DNA of 64,000 bases from Pogonophryne albipinna. Taxonomy: Eukaryota > Chordata > Actinopteri > Perciformes > Artedidraconidae. The stretch lies in NCBI GenBank assembly GCA_028583405.1, contig CM053251.1:12287495-12351494 (forward strand), in the 5' to 3' direction. Shown here piece by piece: positions 11,936 through 27,800 of this stretch. The position numbers and the translations under genes are program-made. The notes under the pieces were generated by a model. It saw nothing but the letters and a program-made list of their open reading frames with translations, searched no databases and was not told the origin of the DNA. Numbering within the stretch: the first letter of the stretch is position 1; the number at the start of each line of letters is the position of its first letter.

Positions 11936-12769
11936 TGATTATTTTTGTCAAAAAAGAATAATATTGTTCTGGCGTTTTGCCACAGAGGCATGGATGTCAC
12001 CTTCTTTGTTGCCAGAGCTGCTAAAACGTCTGACTTTACACTTCAGGGGTTGGTAACCATGAGGATTATTAGTTTCCCTGCCTGTTGATCAGCAGTGTGT
12101 TCATGCCACTGTGCTGCATAGACAGGCCTCAGGTGTTTGGTTACAGCTCTAGAGTTGATCTAGTGTTGACGGAGGATCTGTTACGTGTTTCGTCATCCTG
12201 CCGGTTCAGAAAGTTGTCCCAAGCCGGGTCACGGCAGCCAGTCATGACCTGACATGGTGTCAATGCACTTTCCATACACACCAGGGATCAACTCAGGACT
12301 TTCAGTGAGTGTTTACCAGTAGATTTTTCTCTCAGTGGTGAAGTAGCTTCACTATAGAACAAACGTTATTGCCTACTGGTCCTTTTGTATTTGTCTTAAA
12401 AGGAGTGGGTGATGGATGAGTTCTGTTTCGAGAGTCTGGATTATCATTGTAAAGATTGTACAGTGCCTGAAATAAATTTGCTTGTCAAATACCTCGCCTA
12501 TATAATTTTCCGGATATTATTTCCACTCAAAGGACTATGCATTACAGAGAGGGTAGAGGGGAAAACTAGAATAAAAAAAATACATTGCCACACAATCAGT
12601 GATGGTGAGCGAATCAATGATTATTTTTGCCTGTGAGAAAGAGCCGAGAGAAAATGACCTTACGAGGCCTCGCGCTACAAAGTCACCTCTGAATTTAATC
12701 TTTATTAGCTGAGTCAGACGTGGAGATGCTAAGGAGGCAGAGAGGGAATTCAAGACTTGTCTCCCACGG

Positions 12770-14348
12770 CTGAATCTCCAGCTTTTACTCCGAGCCAGTG
12801 TAGGGTATTTCAGTCAACAAAACATCTATAAAATGTTTAATTTCCGCCCTGTTGTAGGGCTTTCCTCTTTATTGCTACGACGTGGTATTTAATAGTACTA
12901 CACAGAGAAGCCAGTAGCACAGTACTCACAAGTAACTTTCAGATCAGCCTTTAAGTGACCACGTTAAGTCAAGCATATCATTCTTGGCATTTAAAGGTCC
13001 CATGTCATGCTTTTCCGGTTATTACCCGTCCGCTTGTGTGTTATGTAGCTTTCTATGCATGTAAACGGTCTGCAAAGTCACAAACCCTCAAAGTACACCC
13101 TGTAGCGAGTAAAACTAACACAGAAAATACCTGTCTATGCTGCCCCTGAACGCCTAGTTGGAGATTTCTCTTTTTCCATTTTTTCTTCCAGGTCATAGTG
13201 ACGTAACGGTCATAGTGACGTAACGGCTCCGGATTGGTCAGCTCCTCACACACACACACACACACACTCACTCAGCCTTATCTTTTCTCAGCCGCGGTGC
13301 TCCACCGGCACACACACTCACTCAGCCTTATCTTTTCTCAGCCGCGTCTCCGCAGATTGCAGCCAGGCTGTGAGTGTGTGTGTGCTCAGGCTGAGTTCCG
13401 CGGTGTCTCGCAGACCCCTCGCAGCAACCAGGAAACGACACCAGTAATCCAGCTCACACTGTCCACTCCTCGAGCGGAGCAGCGAGCCCCGCAACGTCCC
13501 GCCACCCCACGCAGCATTCTAATCTGTTTGTCATTAGTGGTGGCATTTTCTGGTTGCTAACAAACGCCATTGTAACACAAACACTGATGTTCCGCTGTAA
13601 CGGTGGTGGACTCATCAGAACAGAGTGGGCGAGCTGACCAATCAGAGCACAGTGGGCTCATAGGGAGGGGGGAGGGGGGGCAGGAGCTCCAACAAGGCGT
13701 GTAGGACAGAGAGTGAATACACATACTATACAGAGATGCTGTATGAGAAACCAATGTGATTTTGGAACATTGATCAATGTAAATCTATTCTAGTAGACCT
13801 CAACAATGGAATTATGATCAGTAGAAATGGCCATGTCATGGGACCTTTAAGTAAATCAATTAAACTAATCGTTTTAACTCTAATAATTTAAACCTTGTGT
13901 ACAGTATGCACCACATTACACTGTGCATGTAAACATGACGGATGTAGCCTTTTCACAACACACATTTTGATTTGTATTTGCAGGAAAATCACAGGTGTAA
14001 CAAATTGCATTAATGTCGGTTCTGTTTCATAAAGCCATGCTGGTGAGCAAGCAATATGTTTGTTATGAAAAAGGCCTCTGAAACAACTGCTATAGAGAAC
14101 TGTGTGTTTGGAGCATTATCTCTTTTACAGTGGAGTTAATGCGATAAGCAAAATAGTCAATGCTTTCTATATTAGGCGACAAATTACATTATCAAGTTAA
14201 AATGCCTTGATATTGTATTTTTGGATGTTTCCTAACTTGTTGTGAGTACATATCGTTGGCTTTAAAATAGATAATGCTAAAGTTTTCTTCATCTGGAAAG
14301 TCTGTTTCTCTCTCAAAGTTGTTAATTCTTCATGAAAAAGACAAATTT
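12770..14348. repeat. Left arm of a 1.58 kb inverted repeat flanking pcmtd1 coding exons
   Basis: The reverse complement of this segment reappears at 24427-26005 with the same length (1579 bp) and only scattered differences, such as a CT indel near 14308, GCACC versus GTACC near 13910, and GTAAAC versus GTAAGC near 13933. Homology stops abruptly at both ends: outside 12770 this arm reads CCCACGG and outside 14348 it reads GGTTGTGGG, neither of which is found beside the other arm. The arm lies within the pcmtd1 5' UTR intron, ending about 105 bp before the coding exon acceptor. It contains a TTAA-flanked MITE present at the same place in both arms, so the MITE was there before the duplication. 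Confidence 0.9.
12991..13850. mobile_element. TTAA-flanked MITE (piggyBac-like, non-autonomous), copy 1
   Basis: It is bounded by TTAA on both sides, with terminal inverted repeats AAGGTCCCATGTCATG (left) and CATGTCATGGGACCTT (right). TTAA target duplications suggest piggyBac-type mobilisation, which is inference. Inside are a short CA tract (13244-13266), a twice-repeated CACTCACTCAGCCTTATC block, and two copies of GGTCATAGTGACGTAAC in tandem (about 13192-13227). No transposase. The 108-codon open frame inside is low-complexity and not coding. Confidence 0.7.
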
Positions 14349-14453
14349 GGTTGTGGGAGAGAAATCAATCTTTACTATGAGAACCTTAAGTCAATCTTTA
14401 CTCTATCTCCTAGCAGACATGTTGCCATAACACGTGTATGTCCTTTTTCTCAG

Positions 14454-19495
<5,042 letters not shown>

Positions 19496-20628
19496 CTGAT
19501 TACTCCATGCCCACTCTTTATGAATGCAGCGCCTTCTGAATGCTTTTCTCACCCTTTTTCTGTACAAATGTAGCATTATTTCCATTAAATCTCGATGGCA
19601 AAACTGTAACAGAAAGAGACGTCATAGATAATATTGGATAATAATGTTATGATTGTCACGAATCGGTCGTTTCTTTTGATTTGTATATATTAAAAACTGT
19701 GTCAAAAAAATATACTTAATGGTCAGTTTCCAAAACCCCTTTTGAGATTCAGATTTTATTACAATTTCAGGATTTCTGCAGAAATGTGCAGATTAAAAAG
19801 TTCTTATTATATTTGTTAAAATAAGATCATGCCAAGATGAAAACTTTTATTGCAGCTTTTTTCCAGGAGCTTTAACTATCGCTGTCTGGGGATTTAATGA
19901 GCACCAGAAAAGGAGCAAAATACTCTGAAAGGCAAATTAGGCCGCCATATTCAGTTAAAGAGTGAGACATAATTGCAGAATCATTAATGGGGCACTTATG
20001 TTATTACTCTTACTGAGTTTTGGTTTTTAATTTGTGTGATTTGTACCTTCCTATTACATGACATCATCGAGAGACTAGATTGGTTCTTAATTTTTTCTAC
20101 AGGGCAATTTTTGATGTATCTTTTTCTACAGGGTGTTTACATTAACGTGTGTTGTAGTTCCCTCTCCTCTACATGGTTCCCCTTTACATTGTTAATGCAA
20201 ATAGTATGTAACTTTATCATAACGGATGTTTGTCCTAATGATAAAACTGATGACTGGTGGTGGTTCACATGTTCAGCTTTGTTTAAATGAGACTGTTTAT
20301 AGGAAGTCAATAATGCATGAATATACTGTAAATGTGTTGGGTGTTCTTGACTGTGCTTCACATCTTACACTTGGTCACTGGAGGTGATGTCCCAAGTGAT
20401 TTAGTCAAAACATTTTGACGAAAAGCAGAAGTTGGAGAAGGATTTAAAGATTAATAATCATTTAGATTGCCTTGAGACAAATCTCAAATCTGTACTCAAA
20501 TTAGTACTGCATTTTTTGTATAGACAGCAATACAAATCAAAGTCACTAAGGATTTGTGAAAGCCTTTTGTATCCTGGACTGTAGAAATGTCCAACAAAGC
20601 ACCTTAGTCTGCAGTCCTCGAGTGAAAA

Positions 20629-20634
20629 AATAAA
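20629..20634 (+). terminator. Candidate proximal polyadenylation signal of pcmtd1
   Basis: AATAAA in an A-rich run 1.13 kb after the stop codon. Confidence 0.3.
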
Positions 20635-21736
20635 TAATTTGTATTGTCGACTGATCTCCTAATGTAGATCCTGTTTAATCAAAGTACAATTTGCTTGCAG
20701 AACTTCCATGATAGTGGTGGCTTTTAAGTGCCAACGTCCCCCATCACATTAGGACTTCTGTGAGTTTTCTAGCACAGTAAATTTACCCAAGCGATGGTAT
20801 ATTTCTACAAACACATTCCACGGTGAAAAAATTAAAAGAGCAGCACATCACTGATCGATGTCACACTTTTTCTAAGAGCTTTATGGTCACAGACTCTAGA
20901 GATTTCATTCACCTTACTTTGAATGCTTCATTTAGTATTCCAAAAGCTGAGTTGAATGTTGTTGATATTAATTCTATTTAATATACACGTGATATTAATG
21001 TGTTTTTATCATATGAATTTGCATTCAGTTTAATTTGCATTCGGTTTGTTGTAGCGCCCTCTTGCTGTTCTGTATCTTGACACTGGGAACTCTGTAGATC
21101 AAAACTCCACTGATGTCTGTTCAATAGATAACATATAAGTGGTATAGGTCTTAATTTTGTTCTGCTGTAATGACAAATATTTTGTTTGAAAACGGGAGTG
21201 ATTATTCTATTAGTAGTGTTTGTGTGTGAAGAGGTAACAATTATTTTCTGTAAGTTGTTTATTTTTTTATATTCATAGGAAAGCTTTGCAAGTGAGCCAT
21301 AATGGAATAATCTTTCAGTTTATAATTACCAATAACAACAAAGTCCCATTTGATTTGCGTATTATCCATTAAAATGCTCATGACCAATTACCGGCATGCA
21401 ACAATTTATATACCATCATCCAAAATGTAATTGCTAATTAGAGAGCACTTTAAAGATTGAAAGCAACGGACCTACAACCTCGACTCTCAGGTCACGCCTT
21501 GCACCAAAGTAAATGGGACTGCTATGATTACGTTTAATGTGAACGAGATTTGACTACAAGACTAGCACCGGTAAAGACCAAGTCATAATCGAGTCTGTGC
21601 TTTTATATTTGGTTAATTTGATGAGAGCCAAAACAGTTCTGTTACTTTTTACCAGCCCTAAGTTGATAGGATAGATCATAGTGTGTGCAGTTCATTTTAA
21701 TAATGTGTTGTTTCTCCATAAATGTTTGGCAAAAAA

Positions 21737-21742
21737 AATAAA
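21737..21742 (+). terminator. Candidate distal polyadenylation signal of pcmtd1
   Basis: AATAAA in an A-rich run, followed within 60 bases by TTTTTGTGTCTTGTTGG, a plausible downstream element. Confidence 0.4.
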
Positions 21743-22294
21743 GTTCACAATCACATTACGCCTCTTCTAATCATTGCACTGCTCTTTTTGTGTCTTGTTG
21801 GAATAAGATGTTTACTTCCCCAAACGTGTTGATGTGGTCAAGGAATGAGTCATTCTTGCAAGCTGACAGGAAATACAAACAGTAGTGCAAGTGCAAATCT
21901 GACATCCTTGGCAAGCTTGTGGTCACCTTCTTTGTCACTGCTGATTTGAACTGTTAACATAGAGTTTCCATCTTGCATCACATTATGGCTTTTCTGACAG
22001 AGTTTCTGCAAACATATTAAACAAGTTAACAGGCCTAATATGCAATTAACACCCAAGGCATTACATTTATAGTACACTCTCCTGCATTTGACAGAGGAAA
22101 ACAAAGATGTAAGTTAACATAAGTGCAAGATGCATGTTTGTTTGTTTGCTTTTGGCCTTTTGGGTATGGGAGGAGAGAGACGGCACAAAATGTGAGGATG
22201 TTTCCGTAAGGGCTCAGCCTTGGTAAAAGGGGTTCCTACTCAGGAGACAGTGTTTCCCACAGATCTGAAATATACTTGGGGGGGTGGTGGGAGC

Positions 22295-22318
22295 GGGGGG
22301 GGGGGGGGGGGGGGGGGG
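22295..22318 (+). repeat. Poly-G run
   Basis: About 24 consecutive G residues, preceded by G-rich GGGGGGGTGGTGGGAGC. Could form G-quadruplex; length is prone to sequencing error. Confidence 0.9.
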
Positions 22319-22974
22319 TTGAGGTGACGTGCAACAACATTAACATTAACCTTTCTGTTGGTCGCTTGTTAGCAGACCCTTCACGCGATGGCAGAGCGAA
22401 CAGGTACAGGCAGGGCCCATAATGATAGCCCTATAGTTTAAATCTACTACCCACACATGAACATATGGAAATGGGGTACTATTTAAAAAAATTAATGTAT
22501 TTATAAATGTATTTAGGAACCTATCCATGTGATTTTTAGTGAGGGTTGACCTCAAATCCTCTAGGGGGGTCCAGGGGCATGCCCCCCCGGTAAGATTTTA
22601 TTTGTTATTTTGGAGTTAAATGCATCAATCTGGTGCATTTTGAGGGGAAAATAAAGAGACTAGATCTATGGAAACACCTATATTAAACAGAACTGTATAC
22701 ATTTCAATAATCATAAAATCATGGCCATAACCAATAACATACAATATGAAAAAAACACTGAAACTTGTTTATTAATTTATTTTTTATTCATTTATAGTTG
22801 TGAGTGTGTCTGTGCTCCTGAATCAGCCTCTCCTGTCTCCCTCCTCTCCCCCCTGCTCCTCTTTGAGGCAGCAGCAAAGACTAGTTTTCTCTCAACAAGT
22901 TTTAAAAGTGTATCTTACCTTTTTTCACCTAGTTAACTTTTTATTTATTTATTCATGCATATTTTACTAATCAC

Positions 22975-23169
22975 ATTACATTTCATTTAGCTGACGCTTT
23001 TATCCAAAGCGACTTATAATGACCGATTACAGGGACATTCTCCCTGGAGTAACTAAGGGCTAAGTGCCTTACTCAATGGCACACTAGTGGTGGTGTTCCT
23101 GGCGGGATTTGAACTCACAGCCTTCCGATCTTCAGCCCACCTCACTATCCATTAGACCAATCACTACCC
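22975..23169 (-). mobile_element. tRNA-derived SINE, reverse orientation
   Basis: On the minus strand it starts with a tRNA-like head: A box TGGTCTAATGGATAGTG and B box GTGAGTTCAAATCCC. It ends with TCGCTTTGGATAAAAGCGTC, then AGCTAAATGAAATGTAATG, the usual tail of a teleost SINE family. It lies inside the hAT-like element, so it inserted later. Confidence 0.75.
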
Positions 23170-24426
23170 TCTCAAATGGAAATATGTGTTTACATAAATG
23201 GTGACCACACCGTTTGAGACCCACTGAGAACTTAGACTAAGTTAACTATCTAAACACTCAGAGAGTCCTTTACCTCACCTGAGCTGAGGTTATCCCGAGC
23301 TTGAATGACACACAGAGACCAATCAACGGCTTTGATTTATGATCTGTATGATAGTGGCCATGTCGGGAGGCCACATCATGTAGACAGCCAGTCACCCTGT
23401 GTGAGGCAGGCCACTTAACAGGCCAGAAGGAGGCGAGATCAGAGCAAGGGAGCGAGGGATCATTGTCCACAAGTTAATCGATCGCAGATGGCATCGTGGT
23501 CACGGACGAATAAAAAAAAATGTATAAAAAACAAAAAAAAAACTAAATGGGTGGCGAAATATACTTGAGCGGCCGTTAATATACCTGGGCGGCCCGCCCA
23601 AGTATAGTCTATGTGTGGGAAACCCTGGGAGATCTACCTAGACACAACAACAAGATTTAAATGAAAAAAAATCTGCCGATCCCACTATTCCCCATAAGGA
23701 AATGCCAAATATATTTTGTAAGATGATGGCTTCCTACTAAGAAGATTTCATTTTATTAATATAATATAATTAGTGAAACTTAATATTTCACTGAAGAAAA
23801 ATAGTATGATGATGACAATGATTATTTATAAAACGGGCCTATAAAACTAAAAACAAAACCAGAACAAATTTAGGCAACAAAACCAAGTGATATAAGGCTT
23901 TGCACATCACACCACAGACTTCCTCTCTTCAAATCAACAATAGGCAATTTTATTTTATAGATGGCATTCCACAATGACACTAAGAAGTATGTGCACACAC
24001 AGGGGCGGCCCTTGGCATAGGCAGTATAGGTGAATGCTAAGGGTGCATCAACCCATCGGGGGCGCCAAAATTTGGGGAGAAAAGAAAAAAAAAAGTTAGA
24101 AATGTAAAAAAAACACAATTTCCCGATTTTGGATCAACAAAGTACATCTTATTATCTTATATTAACAGAACTACGCCTATTTTGCGTACAGCGCCCATAA
24201 ACTATTGCGGACACCCCCCCCCCCCCAAGAATCAAGTTGAACTGCCCCAGTAAAAAGCAGAGGTTTATGTGAAATAGTTGTTTTTTTGAAAGGATGGTTT
24301 TAGTGTGCAATTTTAGGTTTTAATTTTGTATTCGTGTTCATTTTAAATAAATCAAATTCCCAAAAAACGTATACAGCTTCTGTGTGCTTTTGTTAACATT
24401 GGAATTGACTGTGTAAGCGGCCGCTT

Positions 24427-26005
24427 AAATTTGTCTTTTTCATGAAGAATTAACAACTTTGAGAGAAACAGACTTTCCAGATGAAGAAAACTTTAGCATT
24501 ATCTATTTTAAAGCCAACGATATGTACTCACAACAAGTTAGGAAACATCCAAAAATATAATATCAAGGCATTTTAACTTGATAATGTAATTTGTCGCCTA
24601 ACATAGAAAGCATTGACTATTTTGCTTATCGCATTAACTCCACTGTAAAAGAGATAATGCTCCAAACACACAGTTCTCTATAGCAGTTGTTTCAGAGGCC
24701 TTTTTCATAACAAACATATTGCTTGCTCACCAGCATGGCTTTATGAAACAGAACCGACATTAATGCAATTTGTTACACCTGTGATTTTCCTGCAAATACA
24801 AATCAAAATGTGTGTTGTGAAAAGGCTACATCCGTCATGCTTACATGCACAGTGTAATGTGGTACATACTGTACACAAGGTTTAAATTATTAGAGTTAAA
24901 ACGATTAGTTTAATTGATTTACTTAAAGGTCCCATGACATGGCCATTTCTACTGATCATAATTCCATTGTTGAGGTCTACTAGAATAGATTTACATTGTT
25001 CAATGTTCCAAAATCACATTGGTTTCTCATACAGCATCTCTGTATAGTATGTGTATTCACTCTCTGTCCTACACGCCTTGTTGGAGCTCCTGCCCCCCCT
25101 CCCCCCCTCCCTATGAGCCCACTGTGCTCTGATTGGTCAGCTCGCCCACTCTGTTCTGATGAGTCCACCACCGTTACAGCGGAACATCAGTGTTTGTGTT
25201 ACAATGGCGTTTGTTAGCAACCAGAAAATGCCACCACTAATGACAAACAGATTAGAATGCTGCGTGGGGTGGCGGGACGTTGCGGGGCTCGCTGCTCCGC
25301 TCGAGGAGTGGACAGTGTGAGCTGGATTACTGGTGTCGTTTCCTGGTTGCTGCGTGGGGTCTGCGAGACACCGCGGAACTCAGCCTGAGCACACACACAT
25401 TCACAGCCTGGCTGCAATCTGCGGAGCCGCGGCTGAGAAAAGATAAGGCTGAGTGAGTGTGTGTGCCGGTGGAGCACCGCGGCTGAGAAAAGATAAGGCT
25501 GAGTGAGTGTGTGTGTGTGTGAGGAGCTGACCAATCCGGAGCCGTTACGTCACTATGACCGTTACGTAACTATGACCTGGAAAAAAAAATGGAAAAAGCG
25601 AAATCTTCAACGAGGCGTTCAGGGGCAGCATAGACAGGTATTTTCTGTGTTAGAGTTTTACTCGCTACAGGGTGTACTTTGAGGGTTTGTGACTTTGCAG
25701 ACCGTTTACATGCATAGAAACTTTAGCTACATAACACACAAGCGGACGGGTAATAACCGGAAAAGCATGACATGGGACCTTTAAATGCCAAGAATGATAT
25801 GCTTGACTTAACGTGGTCACTTAAAGGCTGATCTGAAAGTTACTTGTGAGTACTGTGCTACTGGCTTCTCTGTGTAGTACTATTAAATACCACGTCATAG
25901 CAATAAAGAGGAAAGCCCTACAACAGGGCGGTAATTAAACATTTTATAGATGTTTTGTTGACTGAAATACCCTACACTGGCTCGGAGTAAAAGCTGGAGA
26001 TTCAG
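24427..26005. repeat. Right arm of the 1.58 kb inverted repeat
   Basis: Reverse-complement copy of 12770-14348, same length, wholly inside the hAT element. The outside flanks are AGCGGCCGCTT on the left and a G7 run on the right. The MITE inside keeps both TTAA sites. Confidence 0.9.
24923..25784. mobile_element. TTAA-flanked MITE, copy 2 (inverted)
   Basis: Counterpart of 12991-13850, bounded by TTAA, with ends AAGGTCCCATGACATG and CATGACATGGGACCTT. One of its two TGACGTAA motifs has changed to TTACGTAA here. It moved as part of the larger arm, not on its own, because flanking intron sequence is duplicated too. Confidence 0.7.
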
Positions 26006-26979
26006 GGGGGGAGCTTTAGAGAGCTCTCTCCTGATAGACTGAGCGGCTTTGACACCTCAGACACACCTTTATATGATCATTATAGTTATAAAAAAACAAG
26101 AGAATAGATGAAAAACAGGTATAAAATACTATATGACAGCAAAAAAAAGTTGTTATTAATAAACAAAAATAGAGTTTAAAAGGGGAGTGATTTGGAAAAT
26201 ATCCATAAAGAAAAAGTACATCTGTTTACAGTTCTGTTTCAAATGGGTGTCGAGAGATGTATCCATAGATCTCTTCAGTTTGCTCTCAAAGTGCACCAGA
26301 TTGATGCTTTTAACTTCAATATTTAAAAAATAATAATCTTCCCGGGGGAGCATGCCCCCGGACCCCCCTAGCTTAAATCATGTTCAAATGGATAGGATAC
26401 ATTTACACACATCTTGGGTCCATATCTTTCTGTTTTGGTGGTCACAACCGTGCACGTGCATGCATGCGCGAGTCACAGTGAATGTCTGCATTTTGGGGGG
26501 GCCAGCTAAAATCTTGCCTAGGGCAGCAAAATTGCTCAGGCCCTGTGCACACAACTGATTATCATAACAACCAGGACAAAACTATAGAGGACAATAACAC
26601 AAACAAAAAATGACAAAGAGAACAAGTAGGACCCCACAGCGGGTGCAACAAGCGATATAAAGCCACATCAATTAAGTTACATGACACTTATAGAGTAAAC
26701 AGCTGCATAAAACATCAGCAGAGCAGACAGGGCAGACATTTATCAACATTTTAACAATTCATACTCCACAGCCAAAGCAGGGCACAAACACACATAGCCT
26801 ACCAAGCAAAAGAGAGTTGCACAGTTTTTACACAAGGCACACATAACCATACAGTGAGTACACAACGCTCCATTGTCAACCGATGGTGAGAGATAAGCAT
26901 ACTGTATACACGAGGTAAGTAAGTGAAAACACTAAGGTTAATAGTATTCTGAAGACATTTTGAGAAACTTGGACCTTAA

Positions 26980-27225
26980 GTGTTCGTATTCTCTTTCACT
27001 TTATACTTCTACTCCACTGCATCTCCGGGGTAAATATTGTTGCATTTACTCCACTTCCTTTATCCGACAGCTTTAGGTTTATTCAATTGTTTTCTTTTGT
27101 AACTTTACCTAAGTAACATTTTCAATGCAGGACTTTTACTTCTAACAGAGTATTCCTACTGTGTGGTTAATATGCCTTCTATTTTTACTGAAGTAACATT
27201 TTGAATACGTCTTCTACCACTGTGC
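26980..27225. repeat. Old teleost MITE fragment ('AAGTAACATTTTGAATGC' family)
   Basis: AAGTAACATTTTCAATGCAG, GACTTTTACTTCTAACAGAG and TACGTCTTCTACCACTG match the text of a very common fish element whose end reads as 'CAGTGGTGGAAGAAGTA' in reverse complement. Diverged, ends approximate. Confidence 0.5.
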
Positions 27226-27575
27226 CTAAGTGTGTTGGGTCATCCTCTGGAGCAAGTTACAGTACATAGGTGGCGCTGTTAACAGGGCTAGGGTAAGTCG
27301 TGAAAAGTATTATTTAAAATGGAATAAAAGGTGGCTAACAGCTCTATGTAAACTAAACCAGAGTGGACCTGGCAGTTGAGAACAGAAGAGAACCCTTCCT
27401 CTTGATTTAGCTCCCCCATACTTGATGCCCTAGCACCGGCTATGTGTTTATTTTACTCACCTGTATGTAGCCTGCCTCATGCACCGGAAACTCCTGCACA
27501 ACTTCTCTGCACGTCCTTTCTCGATGCTGAATATAACTTGTCCATTCAGCCTCTTTGTCAAGCAGCAGAAGGTCT

Positions 27576-27800
<225 letters not shown>

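Larger units (their letters stand above)
8011..14453 (+). other. pcmtd1: pcmtd1 5' UTR intron
   Basis: Inferred intron between the candidate first exon and the acceptor at 14453. It holds the CCAAT/E-box cluster, a hAT-like remnant (9013-9292), an old fish repeat (9530-9785), a SINE fragment (11805-11935) and the left 1.58 kb inverted arm with its TTAA MITE. Nothing else is recognised. Confidence 0.5.
19496..21745 (+). other. pcmtd1: pcmtd1 3' untranslated region (probable extent)
   Basis: No coding sequence follows the stop. AATAAA at 20629-20634 and at 21737-21742 are candidate alternative 3' ends. A long 3' UTR is known for mammalian PCMTD1; here the extent is inferred. Confidence 0.45.
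22248..23627. mobile_element. Non-autonomous hAT-like element with nested SINE
   Basis: The left end CAGTGTTTCCCACAG and the reverse complement of the right end, CAGGGTTTCCCACACATAG, form inverted termini, each followed inward by ATACTTGG text. GGAGA directly flanks both ends; a full 8-bp duplication is not clear. Inside are a run of about 24 Gs (22295-22318), a GGGGGGTCC-GGGGCATGCCCCCC motif near 22565-22595 shared with the next hAT element, and a SINE at 22975-23169. No intact transposase. Confidence 0.65.
24000..26545. mobile_element. hAT-type element (2546 bp) with perfect 8-bp TSD, carrying captured intron DNA
   Basis: TGCACACA lies at 23992-23999 and again at 26546-26553, exactly flanking a unit that starts CAGGGGCGGC and ends GGCCCTG. 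This is the 8-bp duplication and CAGGG-type terminus expected of hAT transposons. The outer 427 and 540 bp are element sequence; they include a C14 run (near 24212) and a palindromic GGGGGCATGC motif near 26340-26374. The middle 1579 bp (24427-26005) is an inverted copy of 12770-14348, an intron segment of pcmtd1. No transposase frame is intact. Captured host DNA inside a TSD-bounded unit is transduplication; the direction is inferred. Confidence 0.8.

Noticed and set aside
13234..13560. 108-codon open frame in the MITE, also present in the second copy at 25214-25534
   Set aside because: It is made of CA-repeat and duplicated blocks, and agreement between the copies follows from the recent duplication. 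No domain or splice context.
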